Part shown: positions 10,737 to 20,803 of the stretch, in pieces
Position numbering within the stretch: position 1 is the first letter of the stretch
Layout: each line of letters opens with the position of its first letter
Assembly (NCBI GenBank): GCA_000151295.1
Contig: GG745332.1
Coordinates: forward strand, 1,523,891 to 1,587,890
Source of the DNA: Allomyces macrogynus ATCC 38327
Taxonomy: Eukaryota; Blastocladiomycota; Blastocladiomycetes; Blastocladiales; Blastocladiaceae
Length of the DNA: 64,000 bases
Direction of reading: 5' to 3'
Notes under the pieces: generated by a model
The model's database searches: none
Told to the model about the DNA's origin: nothing
What the model saw: only the letters and a program-made list of their open reading frames with translations
Made by a program: the position numbers and the translations under genes

Positions 10737-12030
10737 GGTTGCAGCGAGTTGGAAGAGTCGGTTCCGCGGTCGTGTTGCTAGTCGTCGCCGTCGTCGCCGT
10801 CGTCGCTCGTCGTGATCGCGGTGGCGATTCGCACGCGAAGCGGAGTCGGTCGCGAGCGGCAGCGTGGCGGAACGAGCGTGTTTGTTCACATGCAGTGCAC
10901 GTGGCCTCGTTGCCATGCACTTTGGATCGGCACCGGTCATCGCTGCTGTTGAATTTTGCCGCTGTCTGTGATCGCCTCCAAATCTTTGCCCCTTCGCGCA
11001 CCTGCGCAGTTCGTTCACTCCTCGCATTGCATCCCATTTCAAATTTGTGATCGTTTTGGTTGGGCCGCTCGTAGGAGCAGCTGCGCGCAGTGGGGCACGG
11101 GCATGCATTTTCGACCAGACAATGGACACCATGCTGGGCCGAGCACGCGCACATGTGCCGAGAACTGGAATGCAAATGTATACAAGTTTCAATGAAGATC
11201 CGAATCTGCGTGAGCGGGGATGGCCGTCAACTTGGTGTGCGGAGCAAGGGCGCCGGGTCGAGAGGCCAACGGATCCGGCAAATGGGCAGTTCGCGTCCAA
11301 CAAATCCAATGCCAACAGGAATGGGCAACAATGTAATCGGTGGCCAAACGGCACAACATGTGTTCCTGGGAGCGCCCGAACCATGCACTTTCATCGCATT
11401 GCGCGTGCCCGCGTTGCCGAAGCATTGTTGCGGGCACCTGAGCATTTTCCTGCCCCTGCCGCCGCCTCGCTCGGGTCGCCGCGGACTGTCGCTCATCCAT
11501 TCGCCCGTCCCTTCCGCATGTCGGCACGGCTGCCCCGGCGCATGCGAATTGATGCTCTTGTTGCCGTCCATGCGGGTCGTTTGGGCATGCAGCGTGACTC
11601 CTGGCTCATCGGGTCAGGATAATTGTTCGAGACTTGGGCCGTCGCCGCGGACTGTCGCTCTTCCATTCGTCCGTCCCTTCCGCACGTCGGCACGGCTGCC
11701 CCGGCGCACGCGATTCGATGCTCTCGTTGCCGTCCATGGCGTTGTCGCCCAGCGGGTCGTTCGGGTTTGCAAACGTGACTCCTGGCTCATTGGGTCAAGC
11801 TAACTGTTCGAGTGTCGGGCCGCAACCACTCGGGCGCCGTTCTTCAGCGGCTGTGGATCAAAAGCCGACACGCCCTGCGCCCCGTTGCTCTCGAACGTCT
11901 TGTGGTAACGAACCGCAATTCGGCCGTGACTCGCTCGCCTGACCGCTGATCCACGCCCGCTCTTGCTCTCAGCACACTCTTGCTCGCTCGACTTGCCCAG
12001 GCCCATCCACCCTCGCCAATCGGCTCAAAA
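10737..12030. promoter_or_regulatory. Divergent intergenic region RLI1 / ABCC transporter
   Basis: About 1.3 kb between the RLI1 start (minus) and the ABCC start (plus). It includes a (GTCGCC)n-like run near 10783-10815 and the tandem duplication at 11475-11820. Several open frames of 100-300 codons cross it on both strands. They lack recognisable domains and have the compositional look of noncoding GC-rich DNA. Confidence 0.5.
11475..11820 (+). repeat. Tandem duplication, two imperfect copies of ~166 and ~180 bp
   Basis: Copy 1 is 11475-11640 and copy 2 is 11641-11820, directly abutting. Both begin GTCGCCGCGGACTGTCGCTC, share the block TCGGCACGGCTGCCCCGGCG, and end with CGTGACTCCTGGCTCAT...GTTCGAG...GGGCC. 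Copies differ by scattered substitutions and a small insertion in copy 2. The repeat lies upstream of the ABCC transporter. Confidence 0.9.
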
Positions 12031-15000
12031 ATGCTCGAGAACCAACCGCTCAACAACCACGGTCAACCGCCCGGTGCGCCCAGCACCCGCAAGAATTTCG
12101 AGCCCGGATCGCTGGCATTCCTCAAGGCGTCGGCCCTCGTCGCCAAGGGGTCCAAGAGCGAGCTGGTGGAGGGTGACTTGTTGCCGATATCGTACGCAGT
12201 TCTCGCAATTTTGCCCTCATACTCGCTCAACACCGACGCGAACTGACTGTGCCGTGCTGCGCTCCATCCATCTCCACAGGGAGACGGACCAGGCCGAAAA
12301 ACTCGCCGACCAGCTCCGCGATGCATGGCATTGGCAAAAGGGCGAGAAGCCGAGCCTGTGGCCTGTCTTGGTACGGCGCAGGCAGGCATTCGACGATCCT
12401 GACCGTGCATATTGCTGATCGCCATTTTTTTCCGTCTTAGGCCAAGGTGTTCGGTCTGCGCTACTTCGGCATTGCTCTTCTCGCGGTGGGCGCTTCGACG
12501 TGCAAGATTGGATCGGCGCTGGTCTTGGGCCAGTTCATTGATTTCTTGCAAGTCGCCGACGCGCCGATTGAAAAGGTGCGATCTGTGCGCACCAACCGAC
12601 TGCGACGCTGCGATACTCTGCAGCTAACCGAGCCGACTTTGTTCTCCACCCTCAGGGTCTGCTCTACGGCGGCGGTCTGGCCCTGTCGATGCTCTTGTTC
12701 AGCTTCTTCGAGTCGCACTTCATGATGAAGGCGTACCGCATCGGCGTCAACGCGCGCGTTGCGGTGCTGTCATTCCTCTACTCGCACCTGCTCTCGCTCA
12801 ACCTCGCGTCGCTGCCGGCCGTCGGCCAAGCCCTCAACGTGATTTCCAACGACGCGCAACGGCTCGAGGATGCAGGACCGCTCCTCCTCTTTTTCATTCT
12901 CGGTCCGATTGAGACGCTGGTCGTGTTTGGCATCACGTGGTGGTACATTGGCATCGCGTCGCTCGCTGCGTACGGGTCGCTCGCGATCTTGATCCTGCTC
13001 CTCTCGACGAATGTCGCGCGGTTCAAGAAGGCGCGTTCGCTGCTCGTCGAGGCGCGCGACCAGCGCATTCGCATCCTGTCCGACGTGATTCGGTTCATGG
13101 ACATGGTCAAGCTGTACGCGTGGGAGCAGCCGTTTGTGCAGCGCATCTTGAAGTTCCGCAACGACGAGATCAAGCATTTGCAGCGCTGGTATGCGCTCAA
13201 GGGCATCAACGCCAGTTTCTACTGGTCGGCGCAGAGCATGATGTCAATTGTCGGGTTCTTCACGCTGTTTTTCGGCATGGGTCGCGTTTTTTCGAGTCAA
13301 AACGTGTTCACGTCGCTGCTGCTTTTCGGCACGGTCAAGGAAAACATGGGCTGGCGCGTGCCGCGGTCGCTTGAGCTGCTCGCAGATCTTCGGTTCGTGT
13401 CTCTCCATCTTCTATTCGTTTCCCGCATTCCACGCCGATTCCACGGCGTTGGCTCACACATTCACGTCATCCGCAGTGTTTCGATTGCGCGCATCGAGGA
13501 GATTCTGCACCTCGAGCCCGTCGCCGAGACGTCGCCCACGGGCGACCACACGTCCAACACGGTCTTGTCGTTTGAGCACGCGTCGTTTGCGTGGGACAAC
13601 CAGCCGGTCCTGCATGACATCAACCTCCAGGTCGAGGTCGGGAATTTCGTCGCTGTCATTGGCCAAGTCGGGTCCGGCAAAACGTCGCTGCTGCTGTCGG
13701 CGCTCGGGCAGCTCAAGACCGTGTCGGGCTCCGTGCATGTTTCCGACGCGTCCTACACGCCGCAGTCGGCGTTTGTCTTTGCCGGATCGATCAAGGAGAA
13801 CATCCTCATGGGCGCGGCGCTCGACCCGATGCGGCTTAAGCGCGTGCTCGACGTGTGCCAGCTCGAATCGGACGTTGCGCAGTGGGAGCATGGGCTCGAG
13901 ACGCGGATTGGCGGCAACGGGTCCAAGGTTTCAGGTGGACAGCGTGCGCGTATCTGCCTCGCACGCGCTCTCTACAACGCCGGCTCTGTGTTCTTGCTCG
14001 ACGACATTTTCTCGGCGCTCGACGCGCAAGTCGCGGCCAACATCTTTGCCGAGCTGCGTGTGTACCTCAAGGACTCGGCCGTCGTGCTCGTCACGCACCA
14101 TCTCGGGCTTGTCGCGCAGTGCGACTCGGTCACGTACATGAGCGGCGGCCGCATTCTCGCGTCGGGACCACTCGAGTCGGTCATTGCCATGGCCGCGCAC
14201 TACGACCCGGACTTTGCGCAAGTCGTGGCCGAGTTTTCCGAGCCGGTCGGAGGTTCAGCAAGCAAGAAGCCCGGAGGACCCGCGCCCGACGTGCACGCAG
14301 CGCCTGCAGGCTCGTCGTCGGGCGGTGCTGCAGGCGGCGGCCTCGACGACGATGTTTTGGCTCCGGGTGACGACTGGAACGAGCAGGCGCAGACCGGGTT
14401 CGACGCGAGCGTATTCTTGCGGTTCCTCAAGATGAGCGGCGGCGGCGCAATCTTCGCGGTCGCCCTTGTTCTCGGCATGGCCACGTGTGCGCTGCAGGCC
14501 TTGTCCGACTACTGGCTCACGTCGTGGGCCGCGGCGGCGCCCGACGAGCAGTTTGACCCGTACTATTGGAAGTCCTACCTCGCGCTGACCATGCTAATTC
14601 CGGTTGCGGCCATGATTTGCTCGTATGGTTTCTTCACGGTTATTATCCGGTCCTCGACACGGCTCTTTGAGCGCATGCTGCACAACGTCGTCAAGGCCTC
14701 GCCGCATTTCTTCAGCGTCAACCCGGCCGGCCGCATTCTCAACCGCATGGGCAAGGATATGGCCATGACCGACGAGCTGCTGCCCGACGCGTTTGCCGAG
14801 GTCCTGCGGCTCTGGTTGTACGTGGTCATGATTGTGGTCACAGTCGCGATGGCTGTCCCCTACGTGCTGCTCGCAATTGCCCCGATTGTCGTCATTTTCG
14901 TCTACCTGCGCCGCCAGTACGTCGAGGCCAACCGCCAAGTGCGTCGCATGGAGGCGCTCAGCCGGTCACCCGTCTACTCGCACGTCGTCGACTCGGTCGA

Positions 15001-16377
15001 GGGCATTGCCACGGTCACGGCACTTCGTCGCCAGCCGCAGTACTTTGACACGTTCTGCGCACTGCTCGACCAGAACACGCGCGCGCTCCTGTCGTTCTAC
15101 ACGGTCGAGCGGTGGCTGTGCCTGCGCGTCGACTGTTTGGCGTGCGTGATCATTGCGGCCACGTCGGGCTGCATGATCGGGTTCAAGTCGACGCTCGGCC
15201 TCACGCTCGCGTCGCTCGCGCAAATGTATGTGCTCAACCTCGTCGACGTGACGCAGTACAATGTGCGCAAGACGGCCGAGCTCGAGCTGCAGCTCGTGGC
15301 CGTGGAACGCATCATGGAGTACGCGAGCGAGATCCCGCTCGAGTCGCAGCGCGAGTCGCCTGCGGGTGCTTTCCCAGGAAACGCAGTGTGGCCGTCGGCG
15401 GGCGTCGTCGAGTTCAAGGGCATGTCGCTGCAGTACGAGGGCACGGATCGGCCGGCACTGCACAATATTACGTTGTCGACGCGGCCGGGCGAGAAGATTG
15501 GGATTGTTGGTCGCACTGGTCCGCTTTCGCCGTTGCTCGATGCGTCTTCTCCGCCCATTCCCCAACTCATCCCGCCAATCTGTACATAGGTGCCGGCAAG
15601 AGCTCGGTCATCAGCACCTTGTTCCGACTGGCCGAGCCGTCGCCCGGCGGCGTGATCATTGACGGCATCAACATCACCGACCTGGGTCTCGCCGATTTGC
15701 GCAGCCGTCTTTCGATTGTACGCACCAGTCGGCATTTCCTTTTGACCCCTCGGTTCCGAAGACCAAGCTGACATTTATCCACCCTGTAGATCCCTCAATC
15801 GCTGTACCTGTTCCAGGGTTCCGTGCGCTTCAACCTCGATCCGTTTGGCACGCACGCCGACCACGAGCTGTGGACTGTGCTCGATAAGGTCGACCTCAAG
15901 GGCGTCGTCGAACGGTTCGAGAACAAGCTCGACGATCGCCCGCAGTTTTCGTCGGGCGAGGGCCAGCTGTTCCAGCTTGCGCGCGTTTTGCTGCGCAAGA
16001 GCAAGGTGCTCATTCTGGACGAATGTGCGTTTTCGTGCTTTTGAGCTATCGCATCCCCATGCCGTTCACTCTTCTCACGCTTTTGCACTCGTTTCCTAGG
16101 CTCGTCCAACATTGACGTCGCGACCGACCGCATTATGCAGCAAACGATCCGGCGCGAGTTTGGCGACTGCACGATCTTGACGATTGCGCACCGCATCGAC
16201 ACGATCATCGACAATGACCGCGTGCTGTGCCTCGACAAGGGCCAGGTTGCCGAGTTTGATGCGCCGACCACGCTCTTGCGGGACCCGCAGAGCATCTTCT
16301 ACAGTCTGGCCGAGAAGAGTCTGGGCAAAGACAAGATCCTTCAGCTGATTGAGCAGCTGCCGCCCACGATTGAGTAG
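12031..16377 (+). CDS. ABCC-family (MRP/Yor1-like) full ABC transporter
   Basis: Eight exons: 12031-12191, 12280-12370, 12441-12575, 12656-13392, 13477-15518, 15590-15717, 15790-16024, 16100-16377. They give 1,268 residues with no TMD0, so the short MRP4/Yor1-like architecture. Order: N-terminus (DLLPIS), TMD1, NBD1 (Walker [12 protein letters not shown], signature [13 protein letters not shown], Walker [14 protein letters not shown]-loop VTHHL). A Gly/Ala/Ser-rich linker (~residues 530-570), TMD2 and NBD2 follow ([40 protein letters not shown]). The NBD2 signature SSGEGQ departs from LSGGQ, as in other ABCCs. Intron 13393-13476 is 84 nt and leaves the frame open, so automated callers may miss it; the bases inside it break the TMD1-NBD1 linker alignment. 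Substrate is unknown; typical cargo is organic anions or glutathione conjugates. Confidence 0.93.
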
Positions 16378-16831
16378 TTTCATCGTTATCGTTGTCATTT
16401 GTCCCCACTCTAGCTTCGTCTTTCTTTGCTCCCCATCTGCTTAAGCCGGCGTGCCATCTCCACCAATAAATTGCCCATTTTCTGGTTGAAATGACTCGGG
16501 TTCTTGACAATTCCATGGAGTTCGAATCGTTTGATGTGGCAACAGTGTTGTTGACGGATGTCGGTTGCGACGCTGACGCGTCTCGCACACAACCATGACG
16601 TCCGAGCTGGTTCCTGGCTCTTGTTTCAATCCCCCTCGACAGTCGACGTTGGCGGCCGCGACTCGACTTCAAAATCCACCACCACTCTTCCCGCACTCAC
16701 TGCTCCAACCCTCCGCAAACTCTCCATCACCACCTGTAACCTCATCCGACCATGGCACGCACCCCACCATCAACGCCCTGCCGACCTACGACCAATGGCC
16801 CCGATCTGACCGCCGGTTGCCGACCGAGTAG
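16378..16831. other. Intergenic region, probably with the missing 5' exon of OTU1
   Basis: Lies between the ABCC stop and the first certain OTU1 exon. A TAG acceptor directly precedes 16832 and a branch-like TCTGAC sits at 16804-16809. The OTU1 initiator codon must be in a short exon here, but I cannot choose among the ATGs at 16513, 16595 and 16752. Confidence 0.4.
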
Positions 16832-18193
16832 CGTCTCCGCGTCCGTACCAAGTTTGGCCTGGCCACTATCAACGACCCGACCCTCGATTCACGCACCGCG
16901 ACTGTCTACGACCTGTCGAGCACGATTGTCGCTGAGGCGCTCGCCAAGTCGCTGCCCACCAATGTTGATCTCGACTCGATCCGACGCAGCTTGTCGATTC
17001 GAATGGGCGTGCCGCCAAGACCGCTTGCGCCCGCTGACCCGACGACGTTGTTGGCCGAGGCGGGCGTGCGATCGGGCGAGCAGCTGACTGTCGAGTTCAA
17101 GGACCCGACGCCAGCAGCACCGGCTGCGTCGCTTGCGGCCGCACCTGCGTCAAGGGGCGCCGCGAGTTCGTCGGCAAGGAATAACGGGAAACGTATGCTC
17201 GTCGAGTTTGATCCGCTCCGTCGATCCTTGCCAAAACTGATCGCGTTTTTCGGTCTCCAATAGCCGCACCGTCCTCTTCCCGCTCCCCACCCGCAAGTTC
17301 CACGCCCGATCTCTCCCCCGAAGCCATCAACGCGATCGCGCTCGGCGACCACGTGCACGTGCCCGACCTCGGCGGGTTCCTGGTCGTGCGCGAGTCGCCC
17401 AACGACAACAACTGCCTGTTCCACTCGATTGCCTATGTGCTCGCCAAGGGCATGACCGTCTACGAGCTGCGCACGCTCGTGATCGCGCAAATTCGCGCCA
17501 ACCCGGACCGGTTCGATGCGGTCGTCCTGGGCCGGCCAGTGGACGAGTATTGCACGTGGATTGCCAAGTTGGCGTCGTGGGGTACGCGTGGTTGATCTGG
17601 TTTTTGGATTGCATCTCGCAGTTGGACTGATCACGGTTTCCGGGTAGGCGGTGCGATTGAGCTGGCCATCTTTGCCGACTACTTCCGGACCGAAATCTGC
17701 TCGGTCGACGTACAAACGTTGCGCATCGACCGGTTCGGCGAGGGCAAGTACCCGACGCGCGCGTTTGTGTTGTACAAGTACGCCGGCAGCGTCTCCACCC
17801 TGCACCCCTGCTTGAACCATCGCTCATTTCGTGCTTCTCCTCATTAGCGGGATCCACTACGACGCAGTCGGCCTGACGCCCGCTCTCGACGCGCCGCGCG
17901 ACTTTGACGCCGTCGCGTTCGAGGTGAGCAACCGGCAACTTCTGCAACATGCCGTGGAGCTCGCGGGCAAGCTCCACAAGCAGCACCGGTTCACGGACAC
18001 AGCCAACTTTACGCTGCGGTGCGTGACGTGCGACAAGGGGCTCCAAGGCCAGCACGCCGCGCACGAGCATGCGATGCAGACCGGGGTACGTGCCTCGTTG
18101 TTATCATTGAGGACTTGTGTCCAACAGAGGATAGCTGACGGATCCTGGTTTCGCATTCCGATGTAGCACACCAACTTCACGGAGTACAAATGA
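16832..18193 (+). CDS. OTU1: OTU1/YOD1 deubiquitinase (5' exon unresolved)
   Basis: Cysteine deubiquitinase working with Cdc48/p97 in ER-associated degradation. Exons from the first certain acceptor: 16832-17192, 17264-17581, 17648-17777, 17848-18085, 18167-18193. The ubiquitin-like/UBX-type N-domain runs from RLRVRTKFGLATI to AGVRSGEQLTVEF, followed by an Ala/Ser linker. The OTU domain has the catalytic Cys in RESPNDNNCLFHSIAYVL, the WGGAIELAIFADYF motif and the catalytic His in NGIHYDAVGL. A C-terminal C2H2 finger (CVTCDKGLQGQHAAHEHAM...H) ends in TEYK, the standard Yod1 architecture. An in-frame TAG sits just before 16832, so translation must start in an upstream exon. Converges on the PKA-R gene. 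Confidence 0.9.
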
Positions 18194-18439
18194 TGGAGCT
18201 TCTCATTTTAGCATTGAAAAAGATTTGTCCACTGCGGAATCGGGGATCTATACAATTGCGTGATTGTCGATCAGGAGGGAGGGCTCCACGACAGCGAAAG
18301 GAAGAAATGCAATCAACAAGCCAAAACGGCCAAGGGGAAAGAGGAAACAACAGCAAGCCAAGTCGCTGGCAGGAAAGACAAGAGAAAGAGCAAAAGCTAA
18401 ACAAAAAGCGCCATCCGACGAACCAACCAACCAACCAAC
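18194..18439. other. Convergent 3' region OTU1 / PKA-R
   Basis: Short A-rich intergenic stretch containing a perfect (AACC)5 tetranucleotide run at 18421-18440. No gene is seen. Confidence 0.6.
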
Positions 18440-19639
18440 CTACTCGTCTTCCGGAGCAGGCGCCTCCTCTGCTTCCCCTTCGGCCTCGTCGCCCGCTGCC
18501 GTGGATCCCTCGTCATTGGTCACCGACAGTTCCTCCTCGCCCGGGTACCGCTCGTACTCTTGTGTGTGCCGCGCCATGATAGCCGTGACGGGCCCAAGCA
18601 GTCGGTTGAATGCCTTCTTGCCCATGCACGCGCACCTGAGTTTGCCACGCGCAATAATCGAAGCGACACGCGGCTTATCCGAGAGCAGGGCGAGTTCGCC
18701 AAAGTAGCACCCCTTGTGCAGCGGCTTCATGTGGTGCTCGTCGCCGTGGTCGTCAACTTTCACGACATCGGCCTCGCCCGACTCGATCAGGTAAAACTTG
18801 TCGCCCGGATCGCCCTGGCGCACAACGGCATCGCCGTCATTGAACGTGACCGACTCGAGCGCGTCGGCAATCTTGTGCCGCTCGTAGGGTTCAAGCGAAC
18901 TGAGCAGCGGCACCTCCTCGAGGAACGTCTCGTACATGCGCCGCTTGCGCGCGGTATGGTCGAGCAGGATCCGACGGAACGTGATGCGGTCGAGCGCCCA
19001 CAGCACACAGTCGGACGTGGCCGTGACTGTGGCGGCGCGCGGGGCATTGTACATGAGCGCCAGTTCGCCAAAACTGCCACCGGGACCATAATCCGCGACC
19101 TTGGTTGGCTCCTCGTCGTCGCCCGCGCGCGTGACAAACACGTCGAGCGTGCCCGTCTCGACAATGTAGAAGTAATCGCCTACGCCGCCCTGCTGAATGA
19201 TCGTTTCGCCCTCGGCAACGGGCACTTCGGCCATGGCATCGATCACGTCCGCGTACTGCTCGTCGTCGAGGTGCCGGAACAGGAAATTGGTCTCCACAGC
19301 GGCCTGGATGCGCTCGCGCTGCTCGTCGGATTTCGGGATCACGACTTTCTCAACGTGCACGTCGTGCGCGGTCGGCGCCATGGATTCGGCCGAGACCGAC
19401 GTGCGGCGCGCACGGACGGACGCGAGGGGCGGGGACACGCGCATCGGGGGCACGTCGTCATTGCCATCGTCCGACTCGGCTTCGAAATCAGACGCCGAGT
19501 GGTCGCCGTCACGGGTGTCGTCGTCGGAAAAGTCGTCGTCGGTCGAGTACTGGTAGGACTCGCGGTCGTACTCGGACATGGTCGACGGCGCCGCGCCCGT
19601 GCCAAAGTCGTAGCCATGCGGGTCGCCGAGGTCGGACAT
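18440..19639 (-). CDS. BCY1: cAMP-dependent protein kinase regulatory subunit
   Basis: Inhibits the PKA catalytic subunit until cAMP binds. Intronless, 399 residues. The N-terminal ~75 residues are highly acidic (STDDDFSDDDTRDGDH). The inhibitor site RARRTSVSAE carries a phosphorylatable Ser, i.e. RII-type. Two tandem cyclic-nucleotide domains follow: A (~130-250) with FGELALMYNAPRAATV and B (~250-375) with FGELALLSDKPRVASI. Both retain the phosphate-binding Glu and Arg. The C-terminus is acidic, Ala/Glu-rich. I see no docking/dimerisation helix pair at the N-terminus, where fungal and animal R subunits normally have one. The ATG at 19639 is the first in frame. Confidence 0.95.
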   Translation of the reverse strand: MSDLGDPHGYDFGTGAAPSTMSEYDRESYQYSTDDDFSDDDTRDGDHSASDFEAESDDGNDDVPPMRVSPPLASVRARRTSVSAESMAPTAHDVHVEKVVIPKSDEQRERIQAAVETNFLFRHLDDEQYADVIDAMAEVPVAEGETIIQQGGVGDYFYIVETGTLDVFVTRAGDDEEPTKVADYGPGGSFGELALMYNAPRAATVTATSDCVLWALDRITFRRILLDHTARKRRMYETFLEEVPLLSSLEPYERHKIADALESVTFNDGDAVVRQGDPGDKFYLIESGEADVVKVDDHGDEHHMKPLHKGCYFGELALLSDKPRVASIIARGKLRCACMGKKAFNRLLGPVTAIMARHTQEYERYPGEEELSVTNDEGSTAAGDEAEGEAEEAPAPEDE

Positions 19640-19976
19640 GTTTGTGGTACGAAGCGATGTGCTGGTTGGCTGGTGCGGGCAAAAATGCGTGCGGCCCCTG
19701 CTGCTGGCCGCGAGCGGGTCCTGGCGGCTGGATGCTGCAACTTGAGCAAGAAGTGGTGGAGAAGATCGCTATCCACGAGCAGGAGAGCACGAGATGGAAG
19801 TGGTGGTGGTCGTGGCGACACTTGTCGTTCGCTCTTTTGGTGGGGGCGCGCGTGCTTGCATGATGGCCAACGAGGCGTCCAACTCTGGTCAAAAGCCCAT
19901 GGCAACCGTGGCTCTCCTTGACAACCAAACGTGCCCAGCTCAAGTGACTGCCGCACACTCTCTGCCCACCACCCCA
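19640..19976. promoter_or_regulatory. Promoter region of PKA-R (minus), upstream of U3 (plus)
   Basis: Separates the PKA-R start from the CCAAT/TATA elements of the U3 gene, so the region faces both ways. No protein-coding feature was recognised. Confidence 0.4.
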
Positions 19977-20020
19977 CCAATCAGGTCCACGATCACTGCG
20001 TCCACCACCACCCTATAAAA
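19977..20020 (+). promoter_or_regulatory. CCAAT and TATA elements of the U3 snoRNA gene
   Basis: CCAAT at 19977-19981 and CTATAAAA at 20013-20020. The TATA lies about 30 nt before the inferred U3 5' end, a normal spacing for a Pol II snRNA-type gene in fungi. Confidence 0.7.
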
Positions 20021-20046
20021 GCCGGTCCCGCCCGCGCCGTTGATGC

Positions 20047-20278
20047 TCTCCATCGACTTTACTCTTCAGGATCTGATAGTTCAGTCAATATCCATCTGTT
20101 GTTTCCCAACAACATTTGGCACCAATACATATGGTGGACGACGACGTGCAGGACCGGCTCTGAAAAGGGAAGCGCGCGGTCGCTCTTGTTCATTTTGGAC
20201 ATGGCGGCCGCGATTGATGATCTTGCCCGCCCCGCTTATTCCAGGGGTGCGGCGTGGAGCCTGGCCCATTCTGACACC
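20047..20278 (+). ncRNA. U3 small nucleolar RNA (pre-rRNA processing)
   Basis: U3 guides 18S rRNA maturation in the small-subunit processome. The 5' end resembles the U3 GAC/A'-box region: CGACTTTACTCTTCAGGATC (20054-20073) against yeast GUCGACGUACUUCAGGAUC. The 3' domain is clearer: GCGATTGATGATCTTGCCC (box C, 20210-20228) closely matches yeast GCGAUGAUCUUGACCC. A GC hairpin follows (CCGCCCC...GGGGTGCGG), then the box D region GGCCCATTCTGACACC (20263-20278). Length near 230 nt is typical. The box A core differs from the near-universal GGATCATTTCTATAG: here GGATC is followed directly by TGATAGTTC. It could therefore be a lineage variant or a pseudogene. Ends are approximate. Confidence 0.8.
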
Positions 20279-20803
20279 TTTCTGCTGCTCTGCTAATTCA
20301 CCTGCGAATCGCTTCGGATTCGGGCCATACGCGTCCCGTCATTGCATCGAAGACTTTGCTGGATTTGTGACCCCTATCTTTGCTGTCGTGCTGACTGCAG
20401 ATTGTTCTCCACGGTGCAGTTGAACTTCATTTTGTCACTGGATCTTCGGCTCTGCTAACTTGGAGATCCCCGTCCGAAATGCGGTCACTGTCGAATCCGA
20501 TGCTGAGCGCATGATCGCCCATTTTTGCAAGCTTTGTTTCATGTCCATCATCGTTATGCGCTTGAATGCTTTCGACGTGGCTCTACCCGTGACCGACCTA
20601 CCTGTACTGGACGCCCGTCCCATTTCTGGCCACGGGCAGAAGCGTCCAGCACGAAGCTGGGCAGGGGTCCTGACACTCCCTTGGCTCGCAATTTCTCGGG
20701 CACTGTTCTTGAGCATTTCCAAGGCAAGACAAAACCTGTTTCGAATGCGAATACAGCAATCCACCACCATCCATCCATCAATGCACCATCCCTCCTCCCG
20801 CGA
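20279..20803. other. Intergenic region, nothing recognised
   Basis: Between the U3 3' end and the DHCR24 stop codon. Open frames are short with no domain. It probably holds U3 termination signals and the DHCR24 3' UTR. Confidence 0.5.

Noticed and set aside
10452..11384. 310-codon minus-strand frame upstream of and overlapping RLI1 exon 1
   Set aside because: Only its last part is the RLI1 exon. The rest crosses the divergent intergenic region, lacks domains, and depends on GC-rich DNA having few stops.
13393..13476. Coding insertion in the ABCC transporter between TMD1 and NBD1
   Set aside because: The 84-nt segment has donor GTTCGT and acceptor GCAG, and removing it restores the family alignment. 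I treat it as an in-frame intron.
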